Shown one piece after another: positions 1 to 9,209 of a DNA stretch of 64,000 nucleotides (position 1 is the stretch's first letter; the number at the start of each line of letters is the position of its first letter). Both the position numbers and the translations under genes were made by a program. The notes beneath the pieces are model-generated. The model saw only the letters and a program-made list of their open reading frames with translations. It had not been told where the DNA came from and did not search any database. Source of the DNA: SAT2750 sp964476375 (GTDB lineage: Bacteria > Planctomycetota > Planctomycetia > Pirellulales > Pirellulaceae). Location of the stretch: contig CAYYZW010000300.1 of assembly GCA_964476375.1 (NCBI GenBank), positions 46,098 through 110,097 on the forward strand. The letters run 5' to 3'.

Positions 1-619
1 CTTTTACCGCTTCGGAAAAGCCACCGATGAAATCCCGGTTGCTGAGCGTGGAGAGCATCTCGCTATCGTTGATCACGGCCCAGGGGACATTAAAGCTCCC
101 CATCCAGTTTTTTTTCTGGAACAGGTTCATGCTGTTCTTCACGCCAATTCCGGAGTCTGCCTGGCTCAGGGTTGTGGTGGGGATTCGCACCAGCCGCAGG
201 CCGCGGTGAGCAATGCTGGTCGCGAATCCAATCGCATCCAGCACGGCGCCACCCCCCACCACCACGACGTAGCTTCGTCTGTCCAGATCCGAGACGTTGA
301 AAACCTTCAGGATTTTCTCCAGCAGGTGAATATCGTTCTTGGCTTCCTCCCCACCTGGAATCAGCTGTACCGCGCCGATGCGTTGCAAACGGTCGGGTCG
401 GGAATCGACCAGACGTTTCAAAATCGAAACCAGGTCCGGCCGGCTTTCGGCCACATTTTGATCCAGCCAGAACTGTACCCGTGCAGGCTTGTTGTCGGAG
501 GATTCCAGCAGGTCGACGAGGATCTCCGTTTCCTTCTCGAGAAGGTTCTCGGTGAAGCGGAGCCGGTGTCTGCAAGGGACGTTAAAATCAACGTCGAGCC
601 TGTCCGGTGTGCTTGTCAT
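1..619 (-). CDS. 3-dehydroquinate synthase-like sugar-phosphate cyclase (EboD-like), 3' part cut by the window edge
   Basis: The reading frame opens at an ATG at 617-619 on the minus strand and runs off the left edge with no stop, giving about 206 residues. Visible motifs are those of the NAD-dependent dehydroquinate synthase fold: a hydrophobic strand ending in VVVVGGGAVLD, then IPTTTLSQADSGIGVKNS with the conserved lysine before the asparagine. The N-terminal stretch VDFNVPCRHRLRFTENLL resembles the opening of EboD-type cyclases of the eboABCDEF metabolite-export clusters better than AroB. That subfamily call is inference, because the metal-binding histidines lie in the missing C-terminal part. 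It is the last visible gene of a minus-strand run that includes the methyltransferase and release-factor-like genes, but no other ebo gene is in view. A true shikimate-pathway AroB is the main alternative. Confidence 0.75.
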   Translation of the reverse strand, partial: MTSTPDRLDVDFNVPCRHRLRFTENLLEKETEILVDLLESSDNKPARVQFWLDQNVAESRPDLVSILKRLVDSRPDRLQRIGAVQLIPGGEEAKNDIHLLEKILKVFNVSDLDRRSYVVVVGGGAVLDAIGFATSIAHRGLRLVRIPTTTLSQADSGIGVKNSMNLFQKKNWMGSFNVPWAVINDSEMLSTLSNRDFIGGFSEAVK

Positions 620-706
620 GATGATCCCGGGCGAAAAACAGTAACCAGTTCACTTCTAATTGAACCGTCCTCCTCCTGCAAGAGGGCCGCCCGGGAGGCC
701 CTTGTT

Positions 707-1273
707 TCAGGGTCTTTTTCGTGCCACCAGAAAGCCATCATGCCGTCCATCGTCCAGCCATCCCTGCTCGTGATGCACAATCTCCAGGCCCATGGCAAGC
801 GACAGAAGCTCGTCCTCCTGGAGCAGGTATTCTTGCGGGGGACGGGAATGACGCTCCAGGTTGGTGACCGTTGGTTGCAGGATAACCAGCAGACCTTCCG
901 CCGAGAGCTGGGAAATGGCTGTCGGTATCAATGGCCGCCAGAGATAGAGGCAGGAGAGGATCAGCGACCAGGGGCCGGGAGGAAAGGGATCTTCCTGAAG
1001 GTCTATCTGCAGGCCCTGGACATGGAGCCCGGCTGTTTCGGCTCTCCGGTGAGCCCGCTTGAGGCCCTGGCTGGAGATATCCGCGAGTGTCACATCCAAA
1101 CCTCGCTGTGCGAGCCAACAGGCGTGGCGGCCAGTTCCGCCGGCCAGGTCCAGGGCCTTTCCGCTGGTGGGGAGAAGGGATTCGTGTCGTGCCAGTACCA
1201 AGGACGGGGCGTCGCCGTATGGATCCAGCTCTTCAAATCGTTTGTCCCACTTTTCCCGATCCTCAACTGGCAC
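707..1273 (-). CDS. class I SAM-dependent methyltransferase
   Basis: The 188-residue protein has a SAM-binding motif I, ALDLAGGTGRHACWLA at residues 40-55, followed by an acidic motif II region (LDVTLADISSQGL) and a post-motif strand WSLILSCLYLWRPLI. The size and motif order fit small class I methyltransferases such as the TehB-like or Methyltransf_25 groups; the substrate cannot be deduced. The second half is short, so this is a compact single-domain enzyme, probably cytoplasmic. It lies 15 bases downstream of the release-factor-like gene and 87 bases upstream of the dehydroquinate-synthase-like gene, so co-transcription is likely. An ATG at the listed start is preferred; no strong Shine-Dalgarno sequence is visible. 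Confidence 0.8.
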   Translation of the reverse strand: MPVEDREKWDKRFEELDPYGDAPSLVLARHESLLPTSGKALDLAGGTGRHACWLAQRGLDVTLADISSQGLKRAHRRAETAGLHVQGLQIDLQEDPFPPGPWSLILSCLYLWRPLIPTAISQLSAEGLLVILQPTVTNLERHSRPPQEYLLQEDELLSLAMGLEIVHHEQGWLDDGRHDGFLVARKRP

Positions 1274-1288
1274 GTGATACCCCTTTCC

Positions 1289-1792
1289 CTAGTGGAGTTT
1301 CTTTAACTTGTGATGGTGGCGTAGCCCATTCACCACGTCCATGGCCCGCGGCTGGTGCCGAAGGAGTTTCAGCAGCTGGCTGGTACTGGTCTGGAGATCG
1401 GTGGCAGTGGCTACGACATCTCCCTTGTGCAGGTGGATCCGGTCCATGGCTTCTGACAGCAGGGATGGATAATCCTCGTGATCAGGACTGACTGAAAGTC
1501 GTCGTCCCCTGGTCCGTTCCAGCCAGAGTTCACTTGGTAATCCCACCGGTGGAGCCTGCCGGAGGTCAATGGCCAGGTTAAGGCGGAGACGAAAAAGTGC
1601 CACCTGTCGGTTCTGCTCCTGGCTGCGTCGCTCGCTCGCCGCGCCCTGGGTACCGCTTTCCCGGTGCGTTATCACGACGGCGGTTTCTACCTTGTTGCGG
1701 TGCTGGCCGCCCGGGCCCGAACGCCGCTGGCGGCGCACATCGCACTGTTTGAGCAACTGGTCTGTGGGCAATCTGGCTGGATGGATACTCAT
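1289..1792 (-). CDS. RF-1 domain (GGQ) release-factor-like protein
   Basis: The 167-residue protein carries the GGQ peptidyl-tRNA hydrolysis motif in the context RRSGPGGQHRNKVETAV at residues 23-39. This is the invariant signature of class I release factors and of the rescue factors ArfB/YaeJ and PrfH. It lacks the codon-recognition domains of RF1 and RF2, so it is a stand-alone catalytic domain. The C-terminus ends in a basic stretch (HHHKLKKLH), reminiscent of the ArfB tail that reads an empty mRNA channel. A role in rescue of stalled ribosomes is inferred from the architecture. The family is common in planctomycetes as a release factor-like protein with no experimental function that I know of. 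Confidence 0.85.
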   Translation of the reverse strand: MSIHPARLPTDQLLKQCDVRRQRRSGPGGQHRNKVETAVVITHRESGTQGAASERRSQEQNRQVALFRLRLNLAIDLRQAPPVGLPSELWLERTRGRRLSVSPDHEDYPSLLSEAMDRIHLHKGDVVATATDLQTSTSQLLKLLRHQPRAMDVVNGLRHHHKLKKLH

Positions 1793-1903
1793 GGCAGAGC
1801 TGCTCTCCCGGCCAAGTCAGGCTAACCAGGATGCCCGCAGACGGTCAAGCCCATGGATTCTCACCACCTGTATGAGGGGACCGGAGAACAGCAGTTGCCG
1901 CAG

Positions 1904-2320
1904 TTAATCGCTGCGGAGCTTGAAGGGAGTTTTTCGTAGCAGGCCCCGCAGCTGGCGAGGCAGGTGACGACGCTCAATCAGCTCCGGGTCATACTGGGTC
2001 CAGGATTCTCGGAAACTGGGGGCGTTTACCGTGCGGATGACCTTGCCATCATGCCAGGTTGCGACGTAAGTGCCTGTCCGTGCATCCCAGTGGGGGAGCT
2101 GGGAAATGACCTTCAGGGATCGCCAGTCCTTGACGTTGTAGTGGCTGGTGTGAGGTGACCACTCGTAGAAAATGATCTGCTCAAAGACAAGCCAGCCGTG
2201 CTCGTCGTAGCAGTGATTCAGTTCGATCAAGTCGACTCGATCGACGGCAATATCCTCCACCGGGTTACGGCCCAGGAGCAGGGTGGGGCACAGAACCAGG
2301 GCTATGACCAGGAGTCTCAC
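1904..2320 (-). CDS. small secreted hypothetical protein
   Basis: The 138-residue protein opens with a Sec-type signal (MRLLVIALVLCPTLLLG) and has no further membrane segment. The mature part is rich in aromatic residues and tryptophan (for example HGWLVFEQIIFYEWSPH and AHWHDGK-like strands), suggesting a compact beta fold. I do not recognise the family. It sits between the VWA protein and the release-factor-like gene on the same strand, separated from them by 148 and 111 bases. It could be exported or periplasmic; no catalytic motif is evident. Confidence 0.65.
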   Translation of the reverse strand: MRLLVIALVLCPTLLLGRNPVEDIAVDRVDLIELNHCYDEHGWLVFEQIIFYEWSPHTSHYNVKDWRSLKVISQLPHWDARTGTYVATWHDGKVIRTVNAPSFRESWTQYDPELIERRHLPRQLRGLLRKTPFKLRSD

Positions 2321-2468
2321 GGGCTATCTCCCTGATGCATTCATCTGCACCATGCATTACGAACCCCCAAATCGAGATAACCTTTTACTGGAAAAAGGGT
2401 CTTTGGTGCCAGAGAGGATGGGCAAGCTGGGGATTTCTCACAAGCCGCGAGAAGCGAAAGAAAGGACT

Positions 2469-3467
2469 TTAACGCCGGCGCATGTCGACGTAATGAAACT
2501 GGCCACGGTTTTCCATCGCCAGTTTTCGCATGAATGGCGTGTCATCCTGGAGTGGGCCGAAGCCAAACTGGATACAGTGAATCGCTGTCAGGCCTCCTGC
2601 CCGCTGTCGTATGCGATCCAGCTGGACACGGCTCAGGTCCGGAGACCCACCATCGGTAAGCAGGAAAAGGACATCCGGTTTAACACGTAAACCAGCCAAG
2701 ACGGCAAGCTCGTGATCGGTCGCGCCAAAAGCTGCCAGCCCTGAAAAAAAGGTGCGTAGTCGTCCCTGGTTTTCCGGGATCGCCCTGGCCATCGTGCGAT
2801 CAGGAAAGAAGACTGGTTTGTCGTGGTAGGCGATCACCTGAAAGCGATGGGTCGTGGCCAGTTCTCCAATCGCCATGTCAAGTTGTTTGCCGGCTGCATG
2901 CAGGGCGTTGAGTCCCTGGCCTCCCATGCTCTTGGAACGGTCCACGACAAAGACAAAGCTCCGACCACTGGCATCCGGGCTGCCAAAGAGTGACACCTCT
3001 CCAGCCGGTCCGGCGGGGCCGACAGGACGAGTGGGGCGTTCCAGTCCTGATGGATCCACATCGTCGATCCCCGGCAGGCGATCAGAAAGTTGGCTTGTGC
3101 GGAGGTTGTCACCCGGCAGGCCTGCATTCATCTGGGGAAGGTCCCCACCTGGAAGCTGGATCTGGGGGAATTCGACGGCCTGGCCCAGGACGTCCCCATC
3201 CAGTGCGGCACCCGCTTGCGCCATGGCACGGGAAGACTCCAGCACGTCCTGCTCATCCAGGTAGTCCACCGACTCACTGCTGGATGCGGTGGACAGGACA
3301 ATTCCGACTGCCCGGTCCGATTCCACCGGCAGTCGGGGGCCAGCGGTCTGCCAGGCAAGCCCTATGACAACCAGGATGACCACGTGCAGTACCACCGAGA
3401 AGGCCCAGGCGGAACGCCGGGAAGGCGGCCGGGTTGGATGTTCCGAGTCGGGGTGGTTTCGGTTCAT
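2469..3467 (-). CDS. membrane-anchored von Willebrand factor A (VWA) domain protein
   Basis: From the ATG at 3467 the product is 332 residues. A single transmembrane helix lies near residues 22-40, after a basic Arg-rich cytoplasmic end, followed by a low-complexity Pro/Gly linker to about residue 165. The VWA domain starts at SFVFVVDRSKSMGG, with the metal-ion-dependent adhesion motif DRSKS at 176-180, and continues to FLLTDGGSPD. The open frame extends upstream to 3650, but that part (rich in Arg and Cys) does not look coding and would put residues before the helix, so I prefer the internal start. VWA proteins of this layout usually mediate protein-protein contacts at the membrane; the partner is unknown. 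It diverges from the DUF1549 gene at 3687. Confidence 0.75.
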   Translation of the reverse strand: MNRNHPDSEHPTRPPSRRSAWAFSVVLHVVILVVIGLAWQTAGPRLPVESDRAVGIVLSTASSSESVDYLDEQDVLESSRAMAQAGAALDGDVLGQAVEFPQIQLPGGDLPQMNAGLPGDNLRTSQLSDRLPGIDDVDPSGLERPTRPVGPAGPAGEVSLFGSPDASGRSFVFVVDRSKSMGGQGLNALHAAGKQLDMAIGELATTHRFQVIAYHDKPVFFPDRTMARAIPENQGRLRTFFSGLAAFGATDHELAVLAGLRVKPDVLFLLTDGGSPDLSRVQLDRIRQRAGGLTAIHCIQFGFGPLQDDTPFMRKLAMENRGQFHYVDMRRR

Positions 3468-3600
3468 GCCGGAGCTTTTTGGAGGGCCGGGATGTCTCAC
3501 ATCCTTCATTCTAGAAGATCGGCATTCCAGGGCGAGTCTTTTTAATGGCATCCACTTTTTTCGCGGTCGTCGAGTGAATCGATTACAATGGAATTCCACA

Positions 3601-3630
3601 TTGTCCAGGCCCTCTCCGTCACTGTAAAAT
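3601..3630 (+). promoter_or_regulatory. candidate sigma-70 promoter of the first DUF1549 operon
   Basis: TTGTCC at 3601-3606 and TAAAAT at 3625-3630 are separated by 18 bases, about 57 bases before the ATG at 3687. The match is by eye to the sigma-70 consensus and is not tested. Confidence 0.4.
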
Positions 3631-3686
3631 AGAATTCGACTTTCCACCACGTCCTTCCCTTTGCTGACACGCTGTTGGCCCCTGCC

Positions 3687-6155
3687 ATGAAGAAATACTC
3701 GTTATTCCTGTTCCTCGCTCTCCCCTGTCTTGTCTTGTTGTCTGCCGGCAGTCTGGGTCTTGCGGGAGAGGAACCGGAGGAGGGAGAGATTGCCATTTTT
3801 CCCCAGGTCGTGGAGCTTCGGGGACAGGATGCCCTGCAACGGCTCGTCGTGACTGCCACGGTGGAGGGACGGCAGGTCGATGTGACAGACCAGGCCCAGT
3901 TGTCCGTGTCGCCCGGGGGGATTGCCGAGGTGGATTCGGATGGCGTACTGCATCCGATGGCAAACGGGACGGGAAAGGTGACGGCCCGCTGGGAAAAACA
4001 CAAGGTGACAAGCCAGCTTGTTGTCCAGCAGGCAACCGAGTTGTTTCCTGTGAGCTTTGAACTTCACGTGCAACCTGTCCTGGTGGCGCGGGGCTGCAGC
4101 ATGGGTGCCTGTCATGGCAAGGCCCGGGGCCAGAATGGCTTCCAGCTCTCATTACTGAGTTTTGATCCGGAATTTGACCATGCTGCGTTAACCCGCAATG
4201 CCCGCGGACGCCGGGTCTTTCCTGCTTCTCCCCGCCGCAGCCTCCTTCTGCAGAAGCCGACCGGAGAACTTCCACACGGGGGAGGTGCCCGTCTTTCCAT
4301 GGACGATCATGATTACTCCACCCTGGAGCGGTGGATTGCATCGGGTACACCTCGTCGTATCGAGGGGGAACCATCGCTGGAACGCATAAGCGTTTATCCC
4401 CAGGAACGTATCATGCGGCCAGAAGAGAAACAGCGGATGGTCGTGACCGCCTTTTTCACGGATGGCTCGTCCCGTGATGTAACCGGCCAGACAACCTTCC
4501 AGTCCAACGAAAGTGCGATTGTCGCCGTGAATACCAGTGGCCAGGCAACGGCCGGCCCCCTGCCTGGGGAGGCCACGCTGATGGCCAGGTACATGGGGCA
4601 GATTACCACCACGCACGTCCTGATTCCGCTCGAGGGAGAGGTGCCGGACAAGCTCTATGCCGATCTTCCCCGCAATAATTTCATTGACGGGCTGGCCTGG
4701 GAAAAACTCAAGCAGCTCAAGGTGACCCCCTCGGAGGGAACCGGGGACAGTCGCTACCTGCGGCGATGTTATATCGATCTGATCGGCCGCCTTCCCCATC
4801 CGGATGAGGTGCGGGCCTTCCTCTCCAGTTCCGACCCGGCGAAACGGGAGAAACTTGTCGACCAGTTGCTTGAACGGCCGGAGTATGCGGATCACTGGGC
4901 CAACAAGTGGGCGGACCTGCTTCGTCCCAATCCCTACCGGGTGGGCATCAAGGCGGTCTTGAACTACGACAACTGGATCCGGCAGAGTTTTCGCGAGAAC
5001 AAGCCTTACGACCAGTTCGTGCGAGAACTGGTGACTGCCGAGGGGAGTACCTGGCGCAATGGTGCCGCCACGCTGTTCCGTGACCGGCGTTCACCGGATG
5101 AAATTGCGACCATTGTCAGCCGGCTTTTCCTGGGAATTCGCCTCGAGTGTGCCAAGTGCCATCATCACCCTTTTGAGCGATGGAGCCAGGATGACTTTTT
5201 CAGCTTTGCTGCCTACTTTTCCCGGGTCGGTCGCAAGGGGACAGGACTTTCCCCTCCTATTTCCGGTGGCGAAGAGATCATCATGACCTCCAAGAGCGGG
5301 TCGGTGTCGCACCCGTTAACCGGGGAGATACTTCCGCCGCGGCCACTCTTTGGGGAAGTAGAGCCGGCCGAAAATGAAACCCAGCGTGACACCCTGGCCC
5401 GCTGGATCACCTCCCAGCAGAACATGTTTTTTGCCAAAGTGATCGTGAACCGTGTCTGGGCCGACATGATGGGGAGGGGGCTGGTAGAACCGGTGGATGA
5501 TCTGCGGGCGACCAACCCGGCGACCAATGAACCCCTGCTCGAGGAGCTGGCGAGGCATTTCCAGCAGAGTGACTACGATCTCAAGTCATTAATTGCGACC
5601 ATTGCCCGCTCCCATCTTTACAGCCTGCGAAGTGAGCCGACCGAACGGAACGTTGCCGATGTCCAGAATTACTCGCGACATTACCGACAGCGGCTGCGTG
5701 CCGAGGTCCTGGTGGATGCCGTCAGTGATATTACCGGTGTCCATGAACAGCATAGCGGTATGGTCCAGGATTCCAGGACAAACCAGATCTGGACCCATCG
5801 GGTCAGTTCTTTATTCCTGGACACTTTCGGCCGTCCCGATCCGAACCAGGATCCTCCCTGCGAACGGACCGGTGATTCGACAGTCACCCAGGCGCTGCAC
5901 CTGATGAATGCCCCCAACATTCATTCCAAGATCAGTGATGAAAAAGGCAATGTCAGCACCTGGGCAAAGAGCGATTTGACAGCGGAACAGATTGTCGATG
6001 AAATCTACCTGTGGTGTTATGCCCGTTTTCCGAGTGATGCCGAACGGGAGGTTTGCGTGGCGGTTTACCAGGAAAAGGACATGACGCGCCAGCAGGCGAC
6101 CGAAGATATTCTATGGGCGATCTTTAATACACCGGAATTCATTATCAAGGACTAG
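3687..6155 (+). CDS. DUF1549/DUF1553 protein with Ig-like domains and cytochrome-like Cys-His motifs
   Basis: The 822-residue protein begins with a signal peptide (MKKYSLFLFLALPCLVLLSAG). Two bacterial Ig-like (BIG2-type) segments flank a planctomycete cytochrome-like region with the unusual spacing CSMGACHGK near residue 142. The DUF1549 core follows, with LRRCYIDLIGRLPHPDEVRAF and CAKCHHHPFERW, and then DUF1553 at the C-terminus, with RIVNRVWADMMGRG-like text. Proteins of this family are abundant in planctomycetes and are almost always paired with a DUF1501 partner, as here. They are thought to act outside the cytoplasm on complex polymers, but no reaction is established. I start at the ATG at 3687 because it opens directly on the signal peptide; an in-frame TTG lies at 3675. 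Confidence 0.9.
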   Translation: MKKYSLFLFLALPCLVLLSAGSLGLAGEEPEEGEIAIFPQVVELRGQDALQRLVVTATVEGRQVDVTDQAQLSVSPGGIAEVDSDGVLHPMANGTGKVTARWEKHKVTSQLVVQQATELFPVSFELHVQPVLVARGCSMGACHGKARGQNGFQLSLLSFDPEFDHAALTRNARGRRVFPASPRRSLLLQKPTGELPHGGGARLSMDDHDYSTLERWIASGTPRRIEGEPSLERISVYPQERIMRPEEKQRMVVTAFFTDGSSRDVTGQTTFQSNESAIVAVNTSGQATAGPLPGEATLMARYMGQITTTHVLIPLEGEVPDKLYADLPRNNFIDGLAWEKLKQLKVTPSEGTGDSRYLRRCYIDLIGRLPHPDEVRAFLSSSDPAKREKLVDQLLERPEYADHWANKWADLLRPNPYRVGIKAVLNYDNWIRQSFRENKPYDQFVRELVTAEGSTWRNGAATLFRDRRSPDEIATIVSRLFLGIRLECAKCHHHPFERWSQDDFFSFAAYFSRVGRKGTGLSPPISGGEEIIMTSKSGSVSHPLTGEILPPRPLFGEVEPAENETQRDTLARWITSQQNMFFAKVIVNRVWADMMGRGLVEPVDDLRATNPATNEPLLEELARHFQQSDYDLKSLIATIARSHLYSLRSEPTERNVADVQNYSRHYRQRLRAEVLVDAVSDITGVHEQHSGMVQDSRTNQIWTHRVSSLFLDTFGRPDPNQDPPCERTGDSTVTQALHLMNAPNIHSKISDEKGNVSTWAKSDLTAEQIVDEIYLWCYARFPSDAEREVCVAVYQEKDMTRQQATEDILWAIFNTPEFIIKD

Positions 6156-6198
6156 ATGCTTTCCGGTGGCCCAGAGCCAGAATAGGAGATTGCAAGAT

Positions 6199-7521
6199 AT
6201 GACAAGGTACCAGAATTGCCAGGGAGTCTCCCGCCGTGACTGCCTGCAGCTAGGTCTTGGTGGCCTGCTCGGGGTCGGCTTTGCCGATGCCCTGCGAGCG
6301 ACCGCTGCAAGCCGTGCCCTGCCGCAGCGAGAGGCTCGCGCATGCATCCTGATCTGGATGGATGGTGGACCGACACATTACGAGACCTTCGACCCCAAGC
6401 CGGATGCACCAGAGGAAATCCGTGGACAGTACGAGACGATCCAGACCAGCCTGCCCGGGGTCTTTTTCTCCCGGCATTGCCGAGAACTGGCGGGGATGGC
6501 AGACCAGCTGGCGATTGTCCGTTCGATCCGTCACAACCAGGGAAACCACGGTGCCGGAAATCATTACATGATGACCGGGGCTCCCCCGCGAATCCCGGTC
6601 GGCTGTGGCGCCTTTGTCAGTTTCCATCCAAGTATGGGATCGGTGACAGCCTCGGAGGTTGGCGCCCCGAACGGGTTGCCCTCCTATTTCTCGATGCCCC
6701 GCATGTCGCGCTCGGGTGGCCCGAATTTTCTCGGGGCCCGCTATGCCCCCTTTGTCGTGGCGGACGATCCGAATAACGAGAGTTTTCGCGTGCGGGACGT
6801 GGCCCTGCCCAGTGGACTGACCGGCGAACGCTTTGGGGCCCGGCGTGACCTGCGCCAGTCGGTGGACCAGTTGCTTCGGATTGCCGACAAGAAGGCGGGA
6901 GATCCAGTTAATTCGATTGACGAGTTCTATCAGCAGGGTTACCAGCTGGTGACCTCCCCTGCTGCCCAGCAGGCTTTTGATATTCACCAGGAACCGGACA
7001 AGATCCGTGATCGCTACGGGCGGAATGGATTTGGTCAGAGGGCCCTGCTGGCCCGGCGGCTGGTTGAGGCAGGTGTGCCCTTTGTCACACTCTATGACGG
7101 TGGCTGGGATCATCACCGCACCATTTTCAGTGCCCTGGACGGCAAGCTGCCACCGTTTGAGTCCACGATTGCTGCCCTGATCAGGGACCTGGAGGAACGG
7201 GGGATGCTCGAATCGACGCTGGTGGTGGCACTGGGAGAATTTGGCAGGACCCCCAAGGTCAACAGTCGCGGGGGACGGGATCACTGGTCCAATGCCATGA
7301 GCGTGATGTTCGCCGGTGGCCGGACACCGGCCGGGCAGATTATCGGTGCCACGGATCGGCAGGGCTATTCGGCACAACAGCGGGTGCTTGCGCCGGAGAA
7401 CTTTGTCTCCACGGTTTACCGTAAACTTGGTATCGACCCCGGGAAAATCGTGTACACCCCCGAGGGTCGTCCTGTGCACCTGGTGAGTGACGCCAGCCCG
7501 ATTGACGAACTAATGGCATGA
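6199..7521 (+). CDS. DUF1501 (sulfatase-like fold) exported protein
   Basis: The 440-residue protein starts at an ATG preceded by AGGAG 11 bases upstream. An N-terminal twin-arginine pattern (GVSRRDCLQLGLGG) is followed by a hydrophobic stretch, consistent with Tat export. Body motifs typical of DUF1501 are ILIWMDGGPTHYETFDPK, RSIRHNQGNHGAGNHYMMTG, GWDHH and GEFGRTPK. The family has an alkaline-phosphatase/sulfatase-like fold. It is the standard partner of the DUF1549/DUF1553 protein encoded 43 bases upstream, and the stop codon overlaps the start of the next gene by four bases (ATGA). An in-frame GTG at 6166 could extend the N-terminus but would displace the Tat motif. Confidence 0.9.
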   Translation: MTRYQNCQGVSRRDCLQLGLGGLLGVGFADALRATAASRALPQREARACILIWMDGGPTHYETFDPKPDAPEEIRGQYETIQTSLPGVFFSRHCRELAGMADQLAIVRSIRHNQGNHGAGNHYMMTGAPPRIPVGCGAFVSFHPSMGSVTASEVGAPNGLPSYFSMPRMSRSGGPNFLGARYAPFVVADDPNNESFRVRDVALPSGLTGERFGARRDLRQSVDQLLRIADKKAGDPVNSIDEFYQQGYQLVTSPAAQQAFDIHQEPDKIRDRYGRNGFGQRALLARRLVEAGVPFVTLYDGGWDHHRTIFSALDGKLPPFESTIAALIRDLEERGMLESTLVVALGEFGRTPKVNSRGGRDHWSNAMSVMFAGGRTPAGQIIGATDRQGYSAQQRVLAPENFVSTVYRKLGIDPGKIVYTPEGRPVHLVSDASPIDELMA

Positions 7522-9152
7522 TTCTCTTCCGTGAGGCCGCTCTTCTTACCCGTACCGCCCTGCCCCTGGCGGCCCTGCTGGGGTTCGGTTGCCTGGCGAC
7601 CGTGAGGGCGGATCCTCCGGCACTGGAATACCTCTACCCGGCCGGTTTTGCTCGTGGTGCGACGACGGAAAATGTCGTTGTTGGTGGTGCGGCTGACCCC
7701 TGGCCCGTTACCGCCTGGGTGGATCATGACGGTATCCAGGTGTCGGCTGAAGAAGAGAAGGGACGTTTGCGGATCGTGGTGGGTGAGGATGTCCCCCCCG
7801 GCGTCTACTTTCTCAGGATCCATAATGACCAGGGGGTCTCTCCTCCCAGGCCGTTCCTGGTGGGTGCGGGAGAGGAAATCAAGGAGACGGAACCCAATAA
7901 CGGCAGCGCGGAGGCCAACGTCCTGGAGGGTCCCCAGACGGTCAACGGGAAGCTGGAATCGTCCAGTGACGTGGACCAGTACCGGGTGACGGCCGAGGAG
8001 GGCCAGGTGCTTGTTGCCTCGCTGCTGGGTAATAATGTCCTGGCATCTCCGATGGATGCGGTCCTGCAGATCTGTGACAGCAAAGGCTTTGTGCTGGCCC
8101 AGAATGATGATGAACAGGGACTGGATCCGCAGGTCGCTTTTCCCGTGTCACGTACCGGGGAATACCTGGTCCGGCTGTTTGCCTTCCCGGAGACTCCCAA
8201 CAGCACGATTGGTTTTTCCAGTGCGGCCACCTACGTTTATCGGCTGACAATTACCAGCCAGGAGTTTGTCGACCACGTGATGCCGCTGGCGGTGACCCGC
8301 AGAGCACCGACCCGCCTGGTGGCGCAGGGGTGGAACCTGCCTGCCGAGAGTAGTCTCGGTATCGACGTCCATCCCGGTGATGACCGCCCGTTGCTCCAGC
8401 CGGGTATCCTGTTTCCCGGGAACCCGGGGCTCCTGACCATTGTGGACTGCGAGAGCCTGGTCGTGGATTCGGATGAGCCCCGGCCGATCCAGGTGCCAGT
8501 TGTGATCACCGGCCGGGTGGCCCGGCCACGCTCGGCGAACACTTTTATCCTGCAGGGGAAAAAAGGAACCCCGCTTGTCGCCCGGATTGAATCCCGGGGC
8601 CTGGGTTTTCCCATGGACCCCCTGATCCAGGTGCTGGATATGGAAGGCACGCTGCTGAGCGAGGTAGATGATGTTTCCAACAACCGGGACCCGGTGATGA
8701 CTTTTAGCCCTCCAGCGGACGGGCAATACCAGCTGGTCGTCCGGGACCTGCACCGAGGCGGAGGATTCCGGTTTGCCTACCGGTTATCGGTTTCCGAACC
8801 CGAGGCGGATTTTTCTCTCGGCCTGGCGACTGACAAAGTGGTGATGAAATCGGGAGAGGATCTCGAGATCGAGGTGACGATCGATCGAATCGCTGGATTC
8901 AAGGACGAGGTGGAGCTGACCGTTGAGGGCCTGCCGGACGGCATCAGCTGCCCGGCTGTTGTCTCGGCCGCCGAGGGAGACTCGGCCAAGAAGGTGAAGC
9001 TGAAATTCAGTGGCTCCTCGCCGCCCTTTTCCGGTCCGCTGAAGATCATGGGGAAGGCGGCCGAGCGGGTGCGGACGGCCAGCTACGCGATCCCAAAAAT
9101 GACGATCCGCCGGGACGACCCCTGGCTGAGCGTGGTCGAGGCGGCGAAGTAA
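7518..9152 (+). CDS. exported protein with pre-peptidase C-terminal (PPC) domain
   Basis: The 544-residue protein has a signal peptide in the first 30 residues (a hydrophobic stretch ending GCLATVRADPP). Between about residues 115 and 220 it carries a PPC-type beta domain, marked by ETEPNNGSAEAN, the DVDQYRV core and TGEYLVRLFA. A second beta-sandwich region with the same flavour (DPVMTFSPPADGQYQLVVRD) lies around residues 390-420. There is no protease domain. The ATG overlaps the TGA of the DUF1501 gene, so translation is probably coupled and the product is expected to work with the two upstream proteins outside the cytoplasm. PPC domains usually help secretion or substrate binding. Confidence 0.85.
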   Translation: MILFREAALLTRTALPLAALLGFGCLATVRADPPALEYLYPAGFARGATTENVVVGGAADPWPVTAWVDHDGIQVSAEEEKGRLRIVVGEDVPPGVYFLRIHNDQGVSPPRPFLVGAGEEIKETEPNNGSAEANVLEGPQTVNGKLESSSDVDQYRVTAEEGQVLVASLLGNNVLASPMDAVLQICDSKGFVLAQNDDEQGLDPQVAFPVSRTGEYLVRLFAFPETPNSTIGFSSAATYVYRLTITSQEFVDHVMPLAVTRRAPTRLVAQGWNLPAESSLGIDVHPGDDRPLLQPGILFPGNPGLLTIVDCESLVVDSDEPRPIQVPVVITGRVARPRSANTFILQGKKGTPLVARIESRGLGFPMDPLIQVLDMEGTLLSEVDDVSNNRDPVMTFSPPADGQYQLVVRDLHRGGGFRFAYRLSVSEPEADFSLGLATDKVVMKSGEDLEIEVTIDRIAGFKDEVELTVEGLPDGISCPAVVSAAEGDSAKKVKLKFSGSSPPFSGPLKIMGKAAERVRTASYAIPKMTIRRDDPWLSVVEAAK

Positions 9153-9209
9153 TCCGCCCTGCTCTTTGCAATAATTCCATGCCACCCAAGACGAAAGGAA
9201 TGCATCCCA

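Noticed and set aside
206..1306. A 366-codon open frame on the plus strand
   Set aside because: It is antisense to the dehydroquinate-synthase-like and methyltransferase genes, which carry clear family motifs; its own product has none.
3468..3650. N-terminal extension of the VWA protein
   Set aside because: It is not hydrophobic or domain-like, would place Arg/Cys-rich text before the membrane helix, and lacks a better start.
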